Both the position numbers and the translations under genes were made by a program. 64,000 bases of DNA from Chrysemys picta bellii (Eukaryota > Chordata > Testudines > Emydidae): assembly GCF_011386835.1 (NCBI RefSeq), contig NC_088799.1:72125302-72189301 (forward strand), given 5' to 3'. This document shows positions 47,992 through 59,424 of this stretch, piece by piece. Under the pieces are notes generated by a model. That model saw only the letters and a list, made by a program, of their open reading frames with translations. It ran no database searches and was not told the origin of the DNA. Position 1 is the first letter of the stretch; every line of letters begins with the position of its first letter.

Positions 47992-49307
47992 TGAGCTCTG
48001 CAGGTGGGCTTTTATACTTCCGGGTCAGGGCCGTGACCTCGGAGGGGCGGGCGCTGGACCCGGTGGCTCCGCCCACGTTGGTAGTAGGGGAGATTCGGCT
48101 CTCAGCGGGGCGGTGGGGTAGCCCACCGCCTCGCTATAAGGCCCAACTTCAATGTATACTCCAAATTAAGAAACACAGTAAAAGAACTAAAAAAGAGCCA
48201 CTGTGGCTTAACAACCATGTAAAAGAAGCAGTGAGAGATAAAGACTTCCTTTAAAAAATGGAAGTCAAATCCTAGTGAGGCAAATAGAAAAGAGCATAAA
48301 CCCTGACAAATTAAGTGCGAGAATGTAATAAGAAAAGCCAAAGAGGAGTTTGAAGAATGGCTAGCCAAAAACTCCAAAGGTAATAACAAAATGTTTTATA
48401 AGTACATCAGAAGCAGGAAGCCTGCTAAACAACCAGTGGGGCCCCTTGATGATCGAGATACAAAAGGAGCGCTTAAAGATGATAAAGTCATTGCGGAGAA
48501 ACTAAATGGATTCTTTGCTTCAGTCTTCACAGATGAGGATGTTAGGGAGACAAATCTGAGGAACTGTCACAGATTGAAGTGTCACTAGAGGAGGTTTTGG
48601 AATTAATTGATAAACTCAACATTAACAAGTCACCGGGACCAGATGGCATTCACCCAAGAGTTCTGAAAGAACTCAAATGTGAAGTTGTGGAATTGTTAAC
48701 TAAGGTTTGTAACCTGTCCTTTAAATCGGCCTCTGTACCCAATGACTAGAAGTTAGCTAATGTAACACCAATATTTAAAAAGGGCTCTAGAGGTGATCCC
48801 GGCAATAATAGACCGGTAAGTCCAACGTCGGTACTGGGCAAATTAGTCGAAACAATAGTTAAGAATAAAATTGTCAGACACATAGAAAAACATAAACTGT
48901 TGAGCAATAGTCAACATGGTTTCTGTAAAGGGAAATTGTGTCTTACTAATCTATTAGAGTTCTTTGATGGGGTCAACAAACATATGGACAAGGGGGATCC
49001 AGTGGACATAGTGTACTTAGATTTTCAGAAAGCCTTTGACAAGGTCCCTCACCAAAGGCTCTTACATACATTAAGCTGTCATGGGATAAAAGGGAAGGTC
49101 CTTTCATGGATTGAGATCTGGTTAAAAGACCGGGAACAAAGGGTAGGAATTAATGGTAAATTCTCAGAATGGAGAGGGGTAACTAGTGGTTTTCCCCAAG
49201 GGTCAGTCCTCAGACTAATCCTATTCAACTTATTCATAAATGATCTGGAGAAAGGGGTAAACAGTGAGGTGGCAAAGTTTGCAGATGATACTAAACTGCT
49301 CAAGATA

Positions 49308-52063
49308 AACTTGGTGGGATAATACACATGATTGGAATGTTGGTGTGGATGGGTACAGCTTGCTCAGGAAGGATAGACAGGGGAAAAAGGGAGGAGGTGT
49401 TGCCTTATATATTAAAAATGTACACACTTGGACTGAGGTAGAGATGGACATAGGAGACGTAAGTGTTGAGAGTCTCTGGGTTAGGCTAAAAGGGGCAAAA
49501 AACAAGGGAGATGTCATGCTAGGAGTCTACTACAGGCCACCTAACCAGGTGGAAGAGGTGGATGAGGCTTTTTTCAAGCAACTAACAAAATCATCCAAAG
49601 CCCAAGATTTGGTGGTGATGGGGGACTTCAACTATCCGGATATATGTTGGGAAAATAACACAGCGGGGCACAGACTATCCAACAAATTCTTGGACTGCAT
49701 TGGAGACAACATTTTACTTCAGAAGGTTGAAAAAGTTACTAGGGGGGAAGCTGTTCTAGACTTGATTTTAACAAATAGGGAGGAACTCGTTGAGAATGTG
49801 AAAGTAGAAGGCAGCCTGGGTGAAAGTGATCATGAAATCATAGAGTTTGCAATTCTAAGGAAGGGTAGAAGGGAGAACAGCAAAATAGAGACAATGGATT
49901 TCAGGAAGGCAGATTTTGGGAAGCTCCGAGAGCTGATAGGTAAGGTCCCATGGGAATCAAGACTGAGGGGAAAAACAACTGAGGAGAGTTGGTAGTTTTT
50001 CAAAGGGACACTATTAAGGGCCCAAAAGCAAGCTATTCCGCTGGTTAGGAAAGATAGAAAATGTGGCAAAAGACCACCTTGGCTTAACCACGAGATCTTG
50101 CACGATCTAAAAAATAAAAAGGAGTCATATAAAAAATGGAAACTAGGACAGATTACAAAGGATGAATATAGGCAAACAACACAGGAATGCAGGGGCAAGA
50201 TTAGAAAGGCAAAGGCACAAAATGAGCTCAAACTAGCTACGGGAATAAAAGGAAACAAGAAGACTTTTTATCAATACATTAGAAGCAAGAGGAAGACCAA
50301 AGACAGGGTAGGCCCACTGCTTAGTGAAGAGGGAGAAACAGTAACAGGAAACTTGGAAATGGCAGAGATGCTTAATGACTTCTTTGTTTCGGTCTTCACC
50401 GAGAAGTCTGAAGGAATGCCTAACATAGTGAATGCTAATGGGAAGGGGGTAGGTTTAGCGGATAAAATAAAAAAAGAACAAGTTAAAAATCACTTAGAAA
50501 AGTTAGATGCCTGCAAGTCACCCGGGCCTGATGAAATGCATCCTAGAATACTCAAGGAGCTAATAGAGGAGGTATCTGAGCCTCTAGCTATTATCTTTGG
50601 AAAGTCATGGGAGATGGGAGAGATTCCAGAAGACTGGAAAAGGGCAAATATAGTGCCCATCTATAAAACGGGAAATAAAAACAACCCAGGAAACTACAGA
50701 CCAGTTAGTTTAACTTCTGTGCCAGGGAAGATAATGGAGCAAGTAATTAAGGAAATCATCTGCAAACACTTGGAAGGTGGTAAGGTGATAGGGAACAGCC
50801 AGCATGGATTTGTGAAGAACAAATCATGTCAAACCAATCTGATAGTTTTCTTTGATAGGATAACGAGCCTTGTGGATAAGGGTGAGGCCGTGGATGTGGT
50901 ATACCTAGACTTTAGTAAGGCATTTGATACGGTCTCGCATGATATTCTTATCGATAAACTAGGCAAATACAATTTAGATGGGGCTACTATAAGGTGGGTG
51001 CATAACTGGCTGGATAACCGTACTCAGAGAGTTGTTATTAATGGTTCCCAATCCTGCTGGAAAGGCGGAACGAGTGGGGTACCGCAGGGGTCTGTTTTGG
51101 GACCGGCTCTGTTCAATATCTTCATCAACGACTTAGATATTGGCATAGAAAGTACGCTTATTAAGTTTGCGGATGATACCAAACTGGGAGGGATTGCAAC
51201 TACTTTGGAGGACAGGGTCATAATTCAAAATGATCTGGACAAATTGGAGAAATGGTCTGAGTTAAACAGGATGAAGTTTAACAAAGACAAATGCAAAGTG
51301 CTCCACTTAGGAAGGAAAAATCAATTTTACACATACAGAATGGGAAAAGACTGTCTAGGTAGGAGTACGGCAGAAAAGGATCTAGGGGTTATAGTGGACC
51401 ACAAGCTAAATATGAGTCAACAGTGTGATGCTGTTGCAAAAAAAGCAAACATGATTCTGGGATGTATTAACAGGTGTGTTGTGAGCAAGACACGAGAAGT
51501 CATTCTTCCGCTCTACTCTGCTCTGGTTAGGCCTCAGCTGGAGTATTGTGTCCAGTTCTGGGCGCCGCATTTTAAAAAAGATGTGGAGAAATTGGAAAGG
51601 GTCCAAAGAAGAGCAACAAGAATGATTAAAGGTCTTGAGAACATGACCTATGAAGGAAGGCTGAAAGAATTGGGTTTGTTTAGTTTGGAAAAGAGAAGAC
51701 TGAGAGGGGACATGATAGCAGTTTACAGGTATCTAAAAGGGTGTCATAAGGAGGAGGGAGAGAACTTGTTCACCTTAGCCTCTAAGGATAGAACCAGAAA
51801 CAATGGGTTTAAACTGCAGCAAGGGAGGTCTAGGTTGGACATTAGGAAAAAGTTCCTAACTGTCAGGGTGGTTAAACACTGGAACAAATTGCCTAGGGAG
51901 GTTGTGGAATCTCCGTCTCTGGAGATATTTAAGAGTAGGTTAGATAAATGTCTATCAGGGATGGTCTAGACAGTATTTGGTCCTGCCATGCGGACAGGGG
52001 ACTGGACTCGATGACCTCTCGAGGTCCCTTCCAGTCCTATAATCTATGAATCTATGAATCTAT
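49308..52063 (+). mobile_element. Young CR1 LINE inserted in the older CR1
   Basis: A 2.76-kb 5'-truncated CR1 of a different subfamily. The host CR1 is cut between 'ctcaagata' and 'gttaag', and aagata is present on both sides (49302-49307 and 52064-52069), giving a 6-bp target duplication. The 3' end is the short repeat 'aatctatgaatctatgaatc'. A direct check on the empty site is the corresponding sequence in copy 1 near 2085 ('aactatcttgagcag' on +). Confidence 0.93.
49309..51969 (+). pseudogene. CR1 ORF2, 886 codons with a single TAG
   Basis: A nearly intact ORF2 missing only the N-terminal endonuclease. It is open in one frame from the truncation point to the stop at 51967-51969, except for a TAG at 49993-49995 (likely once a tryptophan codon). 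Endonuclease: '[10 protein letters not shown]', 'GVYYRPPNQ', '[13 protein letters not shown]', '[11 protein letters not shown]'. Reverse transcriptase: '[15 protein letters not shown]', '[17 protein letters not shown]', '[15 protein letters not shown]', '[16 protein letters not shown]', '[14 protein letters not shown]' and the catalytic '[10 protein letters not shown]' (near 51165). The C-terminal region carries '[14 protein letters not shown]' and '[19 protein letters not shown]'. All RT catalytic motifs appear unmutated, so the copy is recent. Without the 5' part and with the stop it is not autonomous. Confidence 0.9.
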
Positions 52064-53066
52064 AAGATAGTTAAGATCAAAGCAGACTGTGAAGAACTTC
52101 AAGAAGATCCCACAAAACTAAGTGATTGGGCAAGAAAATGGCAAATGAAATTTAATGTGGATAAATGTAAAGTAATGCACATTGGGAAAAATAACCCCAA
52201 CTATACATACAATACGATGGGGGCTAATTTAGCTACAACAAGTCAGGAAAAAGATCTTGGAGTCATCATGGATAGTTCTGTGAAGATGTCCACACAGTGT
52301 GCAGAGGCGGTCAAAAAAGCAAACAGGATGTTAGGAATCATTAAAAAGGGGATAGAGAATAAGACGGAGAATACATTATATATTATTTATTGCCCTTATA
52401 TAAATCAATGGTACTCCCACATCTCGAATATTGCATACAGATGTGGTCTTCTCATCTCAAAAAAGATATACTGGCACTAGAAAAGGTTCAGAAAAGGGCA
52501 ACTAAAATGATTAGGGCTTTGTAACTGGTCTCATATGAGGAGAGATTCAAGAGGCTAGGACTCTTCAGCTTGGAAAAGAGGAGACTAAGGGGGGATATGA
52601 TAGGGGTATATAAAATCATGAGTGATGTGGAGAAAGTGGATAAGGAAATGTTATTTACTTATTCCCATAATACAAAAACTAGGGGTCACCAAATGAAATT
52701 AATAGGCAGCAGGTTTAAAACAAATAAACGGAAGTTCTTCTTCACGCAGCACACAGTCAACTTGTGGAACTCCTTACCTGAGGAGGTTGTGAAGGCTATG
52801 ACTATAACAGCGTTTAAAAGAGAACTGGGATAAATTCATGGTGGTTAAGTTCATTAATGGCTATTAGCCAGGATGGGTAAGGAATGGTGTCCCTAGCCTC
52901 TGTTTGTCAGAGGGTAGAGATGGATGGCAGGAGAGAGATCACTTGATCATTGCCTGTTAGGTTCACTCCCTCTGGGGCACCTGGCATTGGCCACTGTTGG
53001 TAGACAGGATACTGGGCTAGATGGACCTTTTGTCTGACCCGGTACAGCCGTTCTTATGTTCTTATC

Positions 53067-55926
53067 TTTATTTCTAATTAACTTGGAAATGCAAAATTTT
53101 TTATGCATGGTGTCCAGGACATAATGCTTCCTGCAAAAACATTCTTCCTAAAAGAGCAAAAATTAAAATATTCTTCTACTTAGAAAGTAAAATGCTGATC
53201 ATTTGTCTGCTTTCCTGGCCATGTTCTCTCTGATTTCTTTAAGAGACAAGCCAGTAGCCCAATTTTGCGAAATGCAGAAAGCTCTTGGAAGGGCTGGTTG
53301 AAACATTGTCCCACCAGGCAATATGGTTTCCTTAAATTTTTCCATTGGAAAAGATCAATTTCAGCAGAATGTTCCATAGGAAAAATATAACTAAAGCATT
53401 TCATTTTGTGTTGAGACCGAGATCATGGTACATCATGGAAGATGTTGTCCAGTTGGAGAGCAGAGTCCATAAGGGAGAATGGAGCCATGAGGGACAAGGA
53501 ACTACAACTTCCAGGAGGCACTGCAGTAGCTTATGCCAATACAAAGTTTAATATCATCCTGACCTGAAGTGAAATGTTTTATTTCAGGAATGTTGAAATT
53601 GTCCATTTAAATGGGAAACATCAAAATATTAAAGGTTTTGGCATTTCCAAATCTAATTTTTTTTTATAATTTTCTTTCCATGAAGTTTTTTATTTTGAAT
53701 TTTTGTCCCAATTTCAGATGAAAACTAATGTTATATTATCAAAAGTTTCAGGTTTCAGTGGGATGGAAATTCCATTTTTTTAATTTAGATCGAGTACTGA
53801 ACTTCCTCATCTTCTTTGACCTCAGTGACTGTTGAGTGTACATGGCCTCGCTCCTGATCAGACCTTATATTACAACATTTCAGAGGTAGATATTCAAATA
53901 TAAAGCTTTTATTACTGAGAGAGAGACTAATACTGTTCTCAGTTATGCTGGTTGTGCTGTGATGGATTCCATTAACTGCAGTGGAGTTACTCCTAATACA
54001 CACTGGTATAAGTGAGAGCACATTCAGGCCCAAAATCTTCACTGAGGGGGAAATTCAAAAGTGGCGTTGGGTACTAAGGCATTATGTTCTGCAAGCAGGA
54101 CTTCAGATAGGCTAGCAGCCCAGGAAAGTCTTCGTATCTCCAGCTTACTGCAGCATGGGGATCAGAGGTGTCACACGGGGAGAAGAGGCATGGAGGGGGG
54201 GTCTCATTCCCCCCCCCCCAGATTTGCTGCTTGGCTTGGACTGAGCATGCTCAGTGACATCTTTTGAAGCCACTGCCCTCACTCTGCCCCGCTACTATCG
54301 GCAGGTACCGGGTCATCTCTGGTTGGAATCCATGCCAACCTCAAACTAGCCAAAGCACTGAGGTTTTAGGATTGCAGGGAAGTCACAAGGTCTACAGCTA
54401 TGTGAATCCAGTGGTAATAAATCCCTGTGTATGGATATGGAGGGGCAATGAACATAGGGAGTCTGTAGGCTGAAGCAGTAGCCAAGGAAGGATTATATTG
54501 CAACCCTGATGCTTGAATTTCATCTACCCTAATCACTATGTGAAACATTCAAAACCCAGTTATTCTGGCTGAGGATAGCAGGGGCAAATGCTACAAGGTG
54601 CTGAGCCCTCTGGCCCTGATCCAACAAAGCATTTGTCCCCAGTTTAGCAACGCACTTAAGCATGTGCTTAAAAAAGCACATGTTTAAGCTTCATTGACTT
54701 CAATGGGACTTTAAAATATGTACTTCAGTGTTTTCTGAAATAGTGATGCTTTCCTGAATCAGGGTCTTAAGCATGTGAGTAGTCCCATTGAAGCTAATGT
54801 GTGAGTAGATAACAGGACTATTTATGAGCTTAGACTTAAATATGTGCTTAAGTTCTTTCCTGCTTCAGAGTGCTCAGCAGCTTGACGGATTGAGCCCTAA
54901 ATTAATGTTTCAAGCATGCAACATGGTAATTAGCAAGGATGGTAGGGGTGGGAGAAAGAACAGGATGAGCTGATAGGACTTAAAACCTGAAAGTAATGTT
55001 GGGAATTTTGTGAACACAGGGTCTCAGCATCCTGCAGGCTGTGTGCAATTCTGGATAGGCAGCAATGGGGGGGCTATGTGTTGCTGACACTACCTTAAAT
55101 TAATGCCACTGTTACTGCAGGTTCTGTCAGTGGGGCAGGAGGAAGATGTTTCTTGATAAAACACCTGAAGGGATCTCAGTAGTTTTCTGCATATTAGCTT
55201 TTTAACTGAAAGAAAATAAACTTTCACCTTGAATTTCAAGTTAGCACAGATTTTGATAATGTGTTTTTTGACTTTTTTTTCACCTTTTGTCATGAAGAAC
55301 AGTCTAAAAGGACAGGTAGGATTAGTCTAGGGGCACAACAATTTACCACCTTCTAAATTTCCATAAGAGACAACAAAATGCTATCTGAGAATCGATACTT
55401 CTCTGGCTTGAACTAGCATTTGCATAAAACATCATGTTTGTCTTGGAAATGGGATGATTCTTTTTTTTCTTTAGTTAAATCAATCCGTTCCTTAAGCAGA
55501 GAAGCTTTTTGCTTCATGTGTGAGGTGAATATATTTCTGATCTGTTGCAGACATATTTTCCCTTTCTGTAGCAATAATCATATGTTACACATACAATACA
55601 CCTTTCATCTCGGGATATAAAAGTGCTTTACAAACTGGATTTTTTTTTATCCTTTTTTACAGGGATTATCATTATGGGCCAGACACTCAGCTGATGTAAA
55701 TTAATGTAAACTCCATTGACTGAGGACCTGTGACTCTTGTCTCTTGGAAAAAAGAATGCACATTTAGAGACAATCACTCTCCACTGCCTAATAAACTAGG
55801 AATCTCATTTGGAGTTCTCACCCCTACCAGCGGAGCTGCTTAGAAGATGATGTTTCAGCCCAGTGGGTGGAGTAGTGATGCTGTCCATGGTGCTGACCCA
55901 AACCATTTCTGCCATCTATTTCATTA
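53067..55926. other. Unique sequence with unclassified repeats
   Basis: No gene recognised. 53340-53760 is homologous, in opposite orientation, to 57390-57850. 53945-54035 and 54610-54900 belong to the short palindromic repeat family; in the second, 'cttaagcatgtgcttaa' and 'cttcattgacttcaatggg' are internally self-complementary. Confidence 0.45.
53340..53760 (+). repeat. Unclassified repeat, pair member A
   Basis: Matches the reverse complement of 57390-57850: 'gaactacaacttccaggagg' (53499) pairs with 'gcctcctggggattgaagt' in the other copy, and 'catcatggaagatgttgtcc' pairs with 'gacgacatctttcatggg'. Flanked by AT-rich 'gaaat'/'ttttc' arms. No coding content. Confidence 0.55.
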
Positions 55927-56096
55927 TATGCAGTTGTAGCTGTGTTGGTCCCAGGATATTAGAGAGACAACGTGGGTGAGTCAATATATTTTATTGGACC
56001 AACTTCTGTTGGTGCGAGAGACAGAGTGTGGCTCAAAATCTTGTCTCTCTTACCAACAGAAGTTGATCCAATAAAAAAGATGATCTACTTTGTCTG
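55927..56096. mobile_element. Palindromic Penelope-type 3' fragment with 12-bp duplication
   Basis: A 170-bp insertion flanked by a perfect 12-bp duplication tctatttcatta (55915-55926 and 56097-56108). It contains 'gttgtagctgtgttggtccc' and an inverted repeat in which 'ttttattggaccaacttctg' (55990) is answered by 'cagaagttgatccaataaaa' (56057). Same architecture as 44803-45005, from a different 3'-end subfamily. Assignment to Penelope-like elements is by resemblance of the end sequence. Confidence 0.7.
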
Positions 56097-56108
56097 TCTA
56101 TTTCATTA

Positions 56109-58821
56109 CTGATTCAGGGTATCACCCTTTAAAGCCTGGGTAAAGTCTGGAGCCATCACCTTATTGTGGACCAAAGTTATGGCAGATAATTTCATATTGT
56201 ATCTCCTCTTCTTTATGCACTGTGCTTTCTCAGAGGTTATACTGGACTTCAATGTGCCAATGAATTGATGACAGCCATGAGTAAACCCATAATGCCTATA
56301 AATAAGTCCAGACCCGGGGCTTTTACTTGATTTGTGATGGAGAAGTCCGAGGTAGCAGATTCAAAGGCGCATGTAGTCCAACTTGAAGGAGCTATTAGTG
56401 GCAGAGCCAGAATATTAATCACCATGTATTGTGTACCAAAGAAACTAAGTGTGACTGAGATTGAGCTGGTGCCATAAAATAACATAGTGAATTTCAGTTC
56501 TCCCTCAGAGGAATCCACCCAAAGAAGAAAACTATTCACACTCTAAGCCATCCTATCACATTCCTGGCACCCATAAAATACATAGCACAGTTCATTTGGG
56601 ATTGTCTGGGACAGTGAATTAACAAATAAAAACTCATTGCATTTGAATCTGCCCTACCTCCCAATGTCTCAATATGTGGTTTATTGTTTTTATTGTTTTT
56701 GAATTAAAATTAAAGTCATGGTTGTACATACTTAGCTTGTTCAGACCCTAGTAGTCAAGAATTACATAAAGGGGGAATGAAGTGATTTTCCATTTGGGAT
56801 TCACAATTGGGTAACAGAGAACTGTTAATATGGCAGCATTAACATATGAGTGTGTGACGTTTGTAAGCTGACTGCCCCTACTTCAGATCTTGTGTTCAGT
56901 ACTCCATAAAAATTGTCTCTTCAATTACATCACATTCAGCAGTGCCACCAGTTGTGCTGCTGGGTCACCCTGTTCATTCTGTTCATTCTCTTTTTCTGTA
57001 GTGGTGTGTGTGTGTGTGTGTGTGTGTTTTCCTTTTTCCTTTCTGTCTTTTTTTAAAATCAGGTTCCAAAGATAGTGGCCGTGATATGTCACACTTCCCC
57101 AGTATAAGAATACTCATATTTCCAGGGCAGCACAAGCTCTAAGATGTCAATTCCTGTTGTATAAACAGGAGATAATAGACCTCAGTGCTGAACTCTTTTA
57201 TGTACTTGTTACTATTCGATAAAATACCATGGGCATACTTATATATTACTGACAATGATCATTAGAGGAAAGTGTAGTAGGAACAGCTTGAATTCTCTGT
57301 TGTCTCATCCAAGATACAAGAGCAAAATATCTAATGTGGAAATTGTACCTCTTGTTCTATTTGCCCAAAGTAAAATACCTCACATCTACCACTGATTAGA
57401 AAATGTGGGTCCCCACCCCAGGAAAATTTCAAATTCTAGGTGAAAAATAAAAAAGCAAACTTTTATGTGAAAACTGGAAAAATCTCAATTCAGATATGCT
57501 GCCATGGTGCCTCCTGGGGATTGAAGTATGCGTGCTTCATGTCACCATTCTCATTTATGGGCTAGGATTCCTGGTCTGACGACATCTTTCATGGGTAGAA
57601 TGCGGGTCTTTGGACGTGCTACAGTGTGATAATGTTCTTTGGCTGAGGACACTCACCGACTTTCCAGTTTTTGACTGAAAACAAAACTTTTTGGTTTTCA
57701 GGTGTTTGGCTTTTCAATTAAAAGTTCAGATTTTCCACTGAAAGTCAATATTTAAAACAAAAAATTCTGTTTAGTTGTAAACCCAAAATTTTGTTGAAAA
57801 ATCATTTCCATGTAAAATTGTAAACACACAACTCACATCTCCAGCCTTTCTCAGCAAGACTTTCAAAAAGCCAAACTTCATGCAAAGAGCTTCTTTGTTT
57901 AGTGTGAAGGGATTTAGTTAAAAAAGTTATGTTAGTAAATGTTCACTTCAGATATTAAGTAGCTGTCAGTGTGTTACTCTTGTATTAAAAGACAATTTGT
58001 TTCATGCCTCCTGATTGATTCTACTGATGCCTTTTTGTGGAGCAATCAGTTATTATTAAACGTTCCCTGTACTAATCTCAATACACTCCAGAGCCAATCA
58101 AGGAACAGTAGCATTGTTAGCAAGCAAGGGATAGAAAAAAAGATACATACCAGATGATGATGATCACTTAAGGACGTTGATCTTTGTATAGAAATGATCT
58201 TGGAGCCTGAGACTTTACTGTGTCAGGCATGCTGTACAAGTGTAGAAAATGACTGCTTTGGGTTCAGATGTGTGCACACAGGGGATCTCTTCTATTATAT
58301 ATGTAAGCCTGTAAAAGGATGATTACCAATGGTTGTTTGCATGTTATTTTCTTTTTCTGATGTTAGAAAAATATATAATAAAACTGAAATGTCACCAAAG
58401 TTGTAAGGAGCGAGGGAGCGAGGAAATGGAGAACAGCAGAGAATGCACTATGAAAATGACAAGGCTTTAAACCGCCGCAAGTGTCTCCATAGAATTCTAG
58501 TGAACCTATTATCTTGGCTCCAAGAAAGGCAATTATCCCCATGTTTGGTGTTATAGTACAATTTAAGTGTATCTAAATTAAGGTGATAATTTTATCTTGA
58601 AGTTCAGGTAATATTAACCAACTGCTTGAATTTTGCCCTTCTCTCACCATGATCTATTGATTGAATTACATCCACATTATGTTCTATATTAGTGGTACGT
58701 TAGGCATAACTTTGTGAACTTGGATGCTTGAAGTTAGGCATCTAAATTCATTATTTAGGTGTATAAGAATGGTATGATTTTTTCAGAGCTGCTGAACACT
58801 CTTAAATCCACATGAACTCCA
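56109..58821. other. Unique sequence
   Basis: No gene recognised over 2.7 kb. A (GT)n microsatellite lies at about 57004-57027. The second copy of the repeat pair is at 57390-57850. Confidence 0.45.
57390..57850 (-). repeat. Unclassified repeat, pair member B
   Basis: Inverted homologue of 53340-53760. The central 200 bp align well by eye; the outer arms ('gttgaaaaatcatttcc' and similar) are AT-rich and self-complementary in part. Confidence 0.55.
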
Positions 58822-58981
58822 GGAGGCAGTGTGGTCTAGGGGGAATAGGTTGGACTTGGACTTGGGAGACCTGAGTCTTATTCTTCAATTAGCTATTAAT
58901 CTGCCCTATGACCTTGGGCAAGTCACTTCATCCCTTGTGTATCTGTATCTCCTCCAACACTTTCTGTCTTACCTACCTAGT
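58822..58981 (+). repeat. MIR-like SINE
   Basis: 'aggcagtgtggtctaggggg' at the left, a B-box-like region ('gggagacctgagtcttattc'), then 'atgaccttgggcaagtcact', a strongly conserved MIR core segment. The right end is cut by a hAT-type element. Confidence 0.8.
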
Positions 58982-58989
58982 CTCTAGGT

Positions 58990-59336
58990 CAATGGTGGGC
59001 AACCTGAAGCCCACGAGCTGCACACGGCCCATCAGGGTAATCCACTGGTGCGCCGCGAGACAGTTTCTTTACATTGAACATCCACAGACACGGCCTCCTG
59101 CAGCTCCCAGTGGCCACGGTTCGCTGTTCCCAGCCAGTGGGAGCTGCGGGAAGTGGTGGCCAGCCCGCACCGCTTCCTGCAGCTCCTATTGGCCAGGAAC
59201 GGCGAACTGTGGCCACTGGGAGCTGTGAGTGGCTGTGCCTGTGGACGGTCAATGTAAACAACTTGTCTTGCAGTCCGCCAGCGGATTACCCTGATGGGCC
59301 AAGTGCAGCCCGTGGGCTGCAGGTTGCCCACCACTG
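58990..59336. mobile_element. Palindromic hAT-type miniature element, 347 bp
   Basis: Flanked by a perfect 8-bp duplication ctctaggt (58982-58989 and 59337-59344). Ends 'caatggtgggcaacctg' and 'aggttgcccaccactg' are inverted partners. The entire element is nearly self-complementary about a centre near 59163, so similar open frames appear on both strands; these are not genes. Confidence 0.92.
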
Positions 59337-59424
59337 CTCTAGGTCCTTCAGGACAGAGACTGTTTGTTACTGTGTGTTTGTACGGTGCTAAGTAGAATGG
59401 GTCCAGGAATTTGGTTGAAGCCTC

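Larger units (their letters stand above)
47204..48138 (-). mobile_element. LTR-like element of 935 bp with short terminal direct repeats
   Basis: An unclassified insertion in CR1 flanked by a perfect 5-bp duplication aggcc (47199-47203, 48139-48143). It carries direct repeats at its ends: 47204-47269 (66 bp, TG...CA) and 48079-48138 (60 bp, ending TA where CA is expected). Both contain 'ggggtagcccaccgcctcgc'. These are the hallmarks of an LTR retroelement, but I find no clear primer-binding site or polypurine tract. On the minus strand a TATA-like 'tataaaag' lies near 48009-48016. A 39-bp tandem array is inside. It could be a terminal-repeat miniature retrotransposon or an unusual solo LTR with repeated ends. 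Confidence 0.6.
48144..52833 (+). pseudogene. ORF2 of the split CR1
   Basis: Reverse-transcriptase gene of the older CR1, in pieces on either side of the younger CR1. 48391-48588 holds 'YIRSRKPAKQPVGPLDDRDT'. 48900-49307 holds the palm motifs including the catalytic 'KFADDTKLL'. After the 2.76-kb insertion it resumes at about 52070 and runs through 'SQEKDLGVIMDSSVK' and '[14 protein letters not shown]'-like sequence to a stop near 52832. Several stops and frameshifts (for example near 48560 and 48748) predate or accompany the insertions. Confidence 0.85.
47030..53066 (+). mobile_element. CR1 LINE split by two nested insertions
   Basis: An older, 5'-truncated CR1 of the same subfamily as copy 1. 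Its pieces are about 47030-47203, 48139-49307 and 52064-53066. Joining them restores the CR1 order: linker 'LVKQKLKGTVTKVKSLQAAW', RT 'SQHGFCKGKLCLTN', 'VDIVYLDFQKAFDKVPHQRL', 'FADDTKLLKI', then 'MKFNVDKCKVMHIGK' and the 3' UTR ending 'ttcttatgttcttat'. The left boundary is somewhere between about 46880 and 47106. Confidence 0.88.

Noticed and set aside
47901..48254. A 117-codon frame on the + strand
   Set aside because: It crosses the boundary between the LTR-like element and the CR1, so it cannot be a single gene.
58908..59391. Pairs of similar open frames on opposite strands
   Set aside because: Explained by the palindromic structure of the miniature element at 58990-59336.
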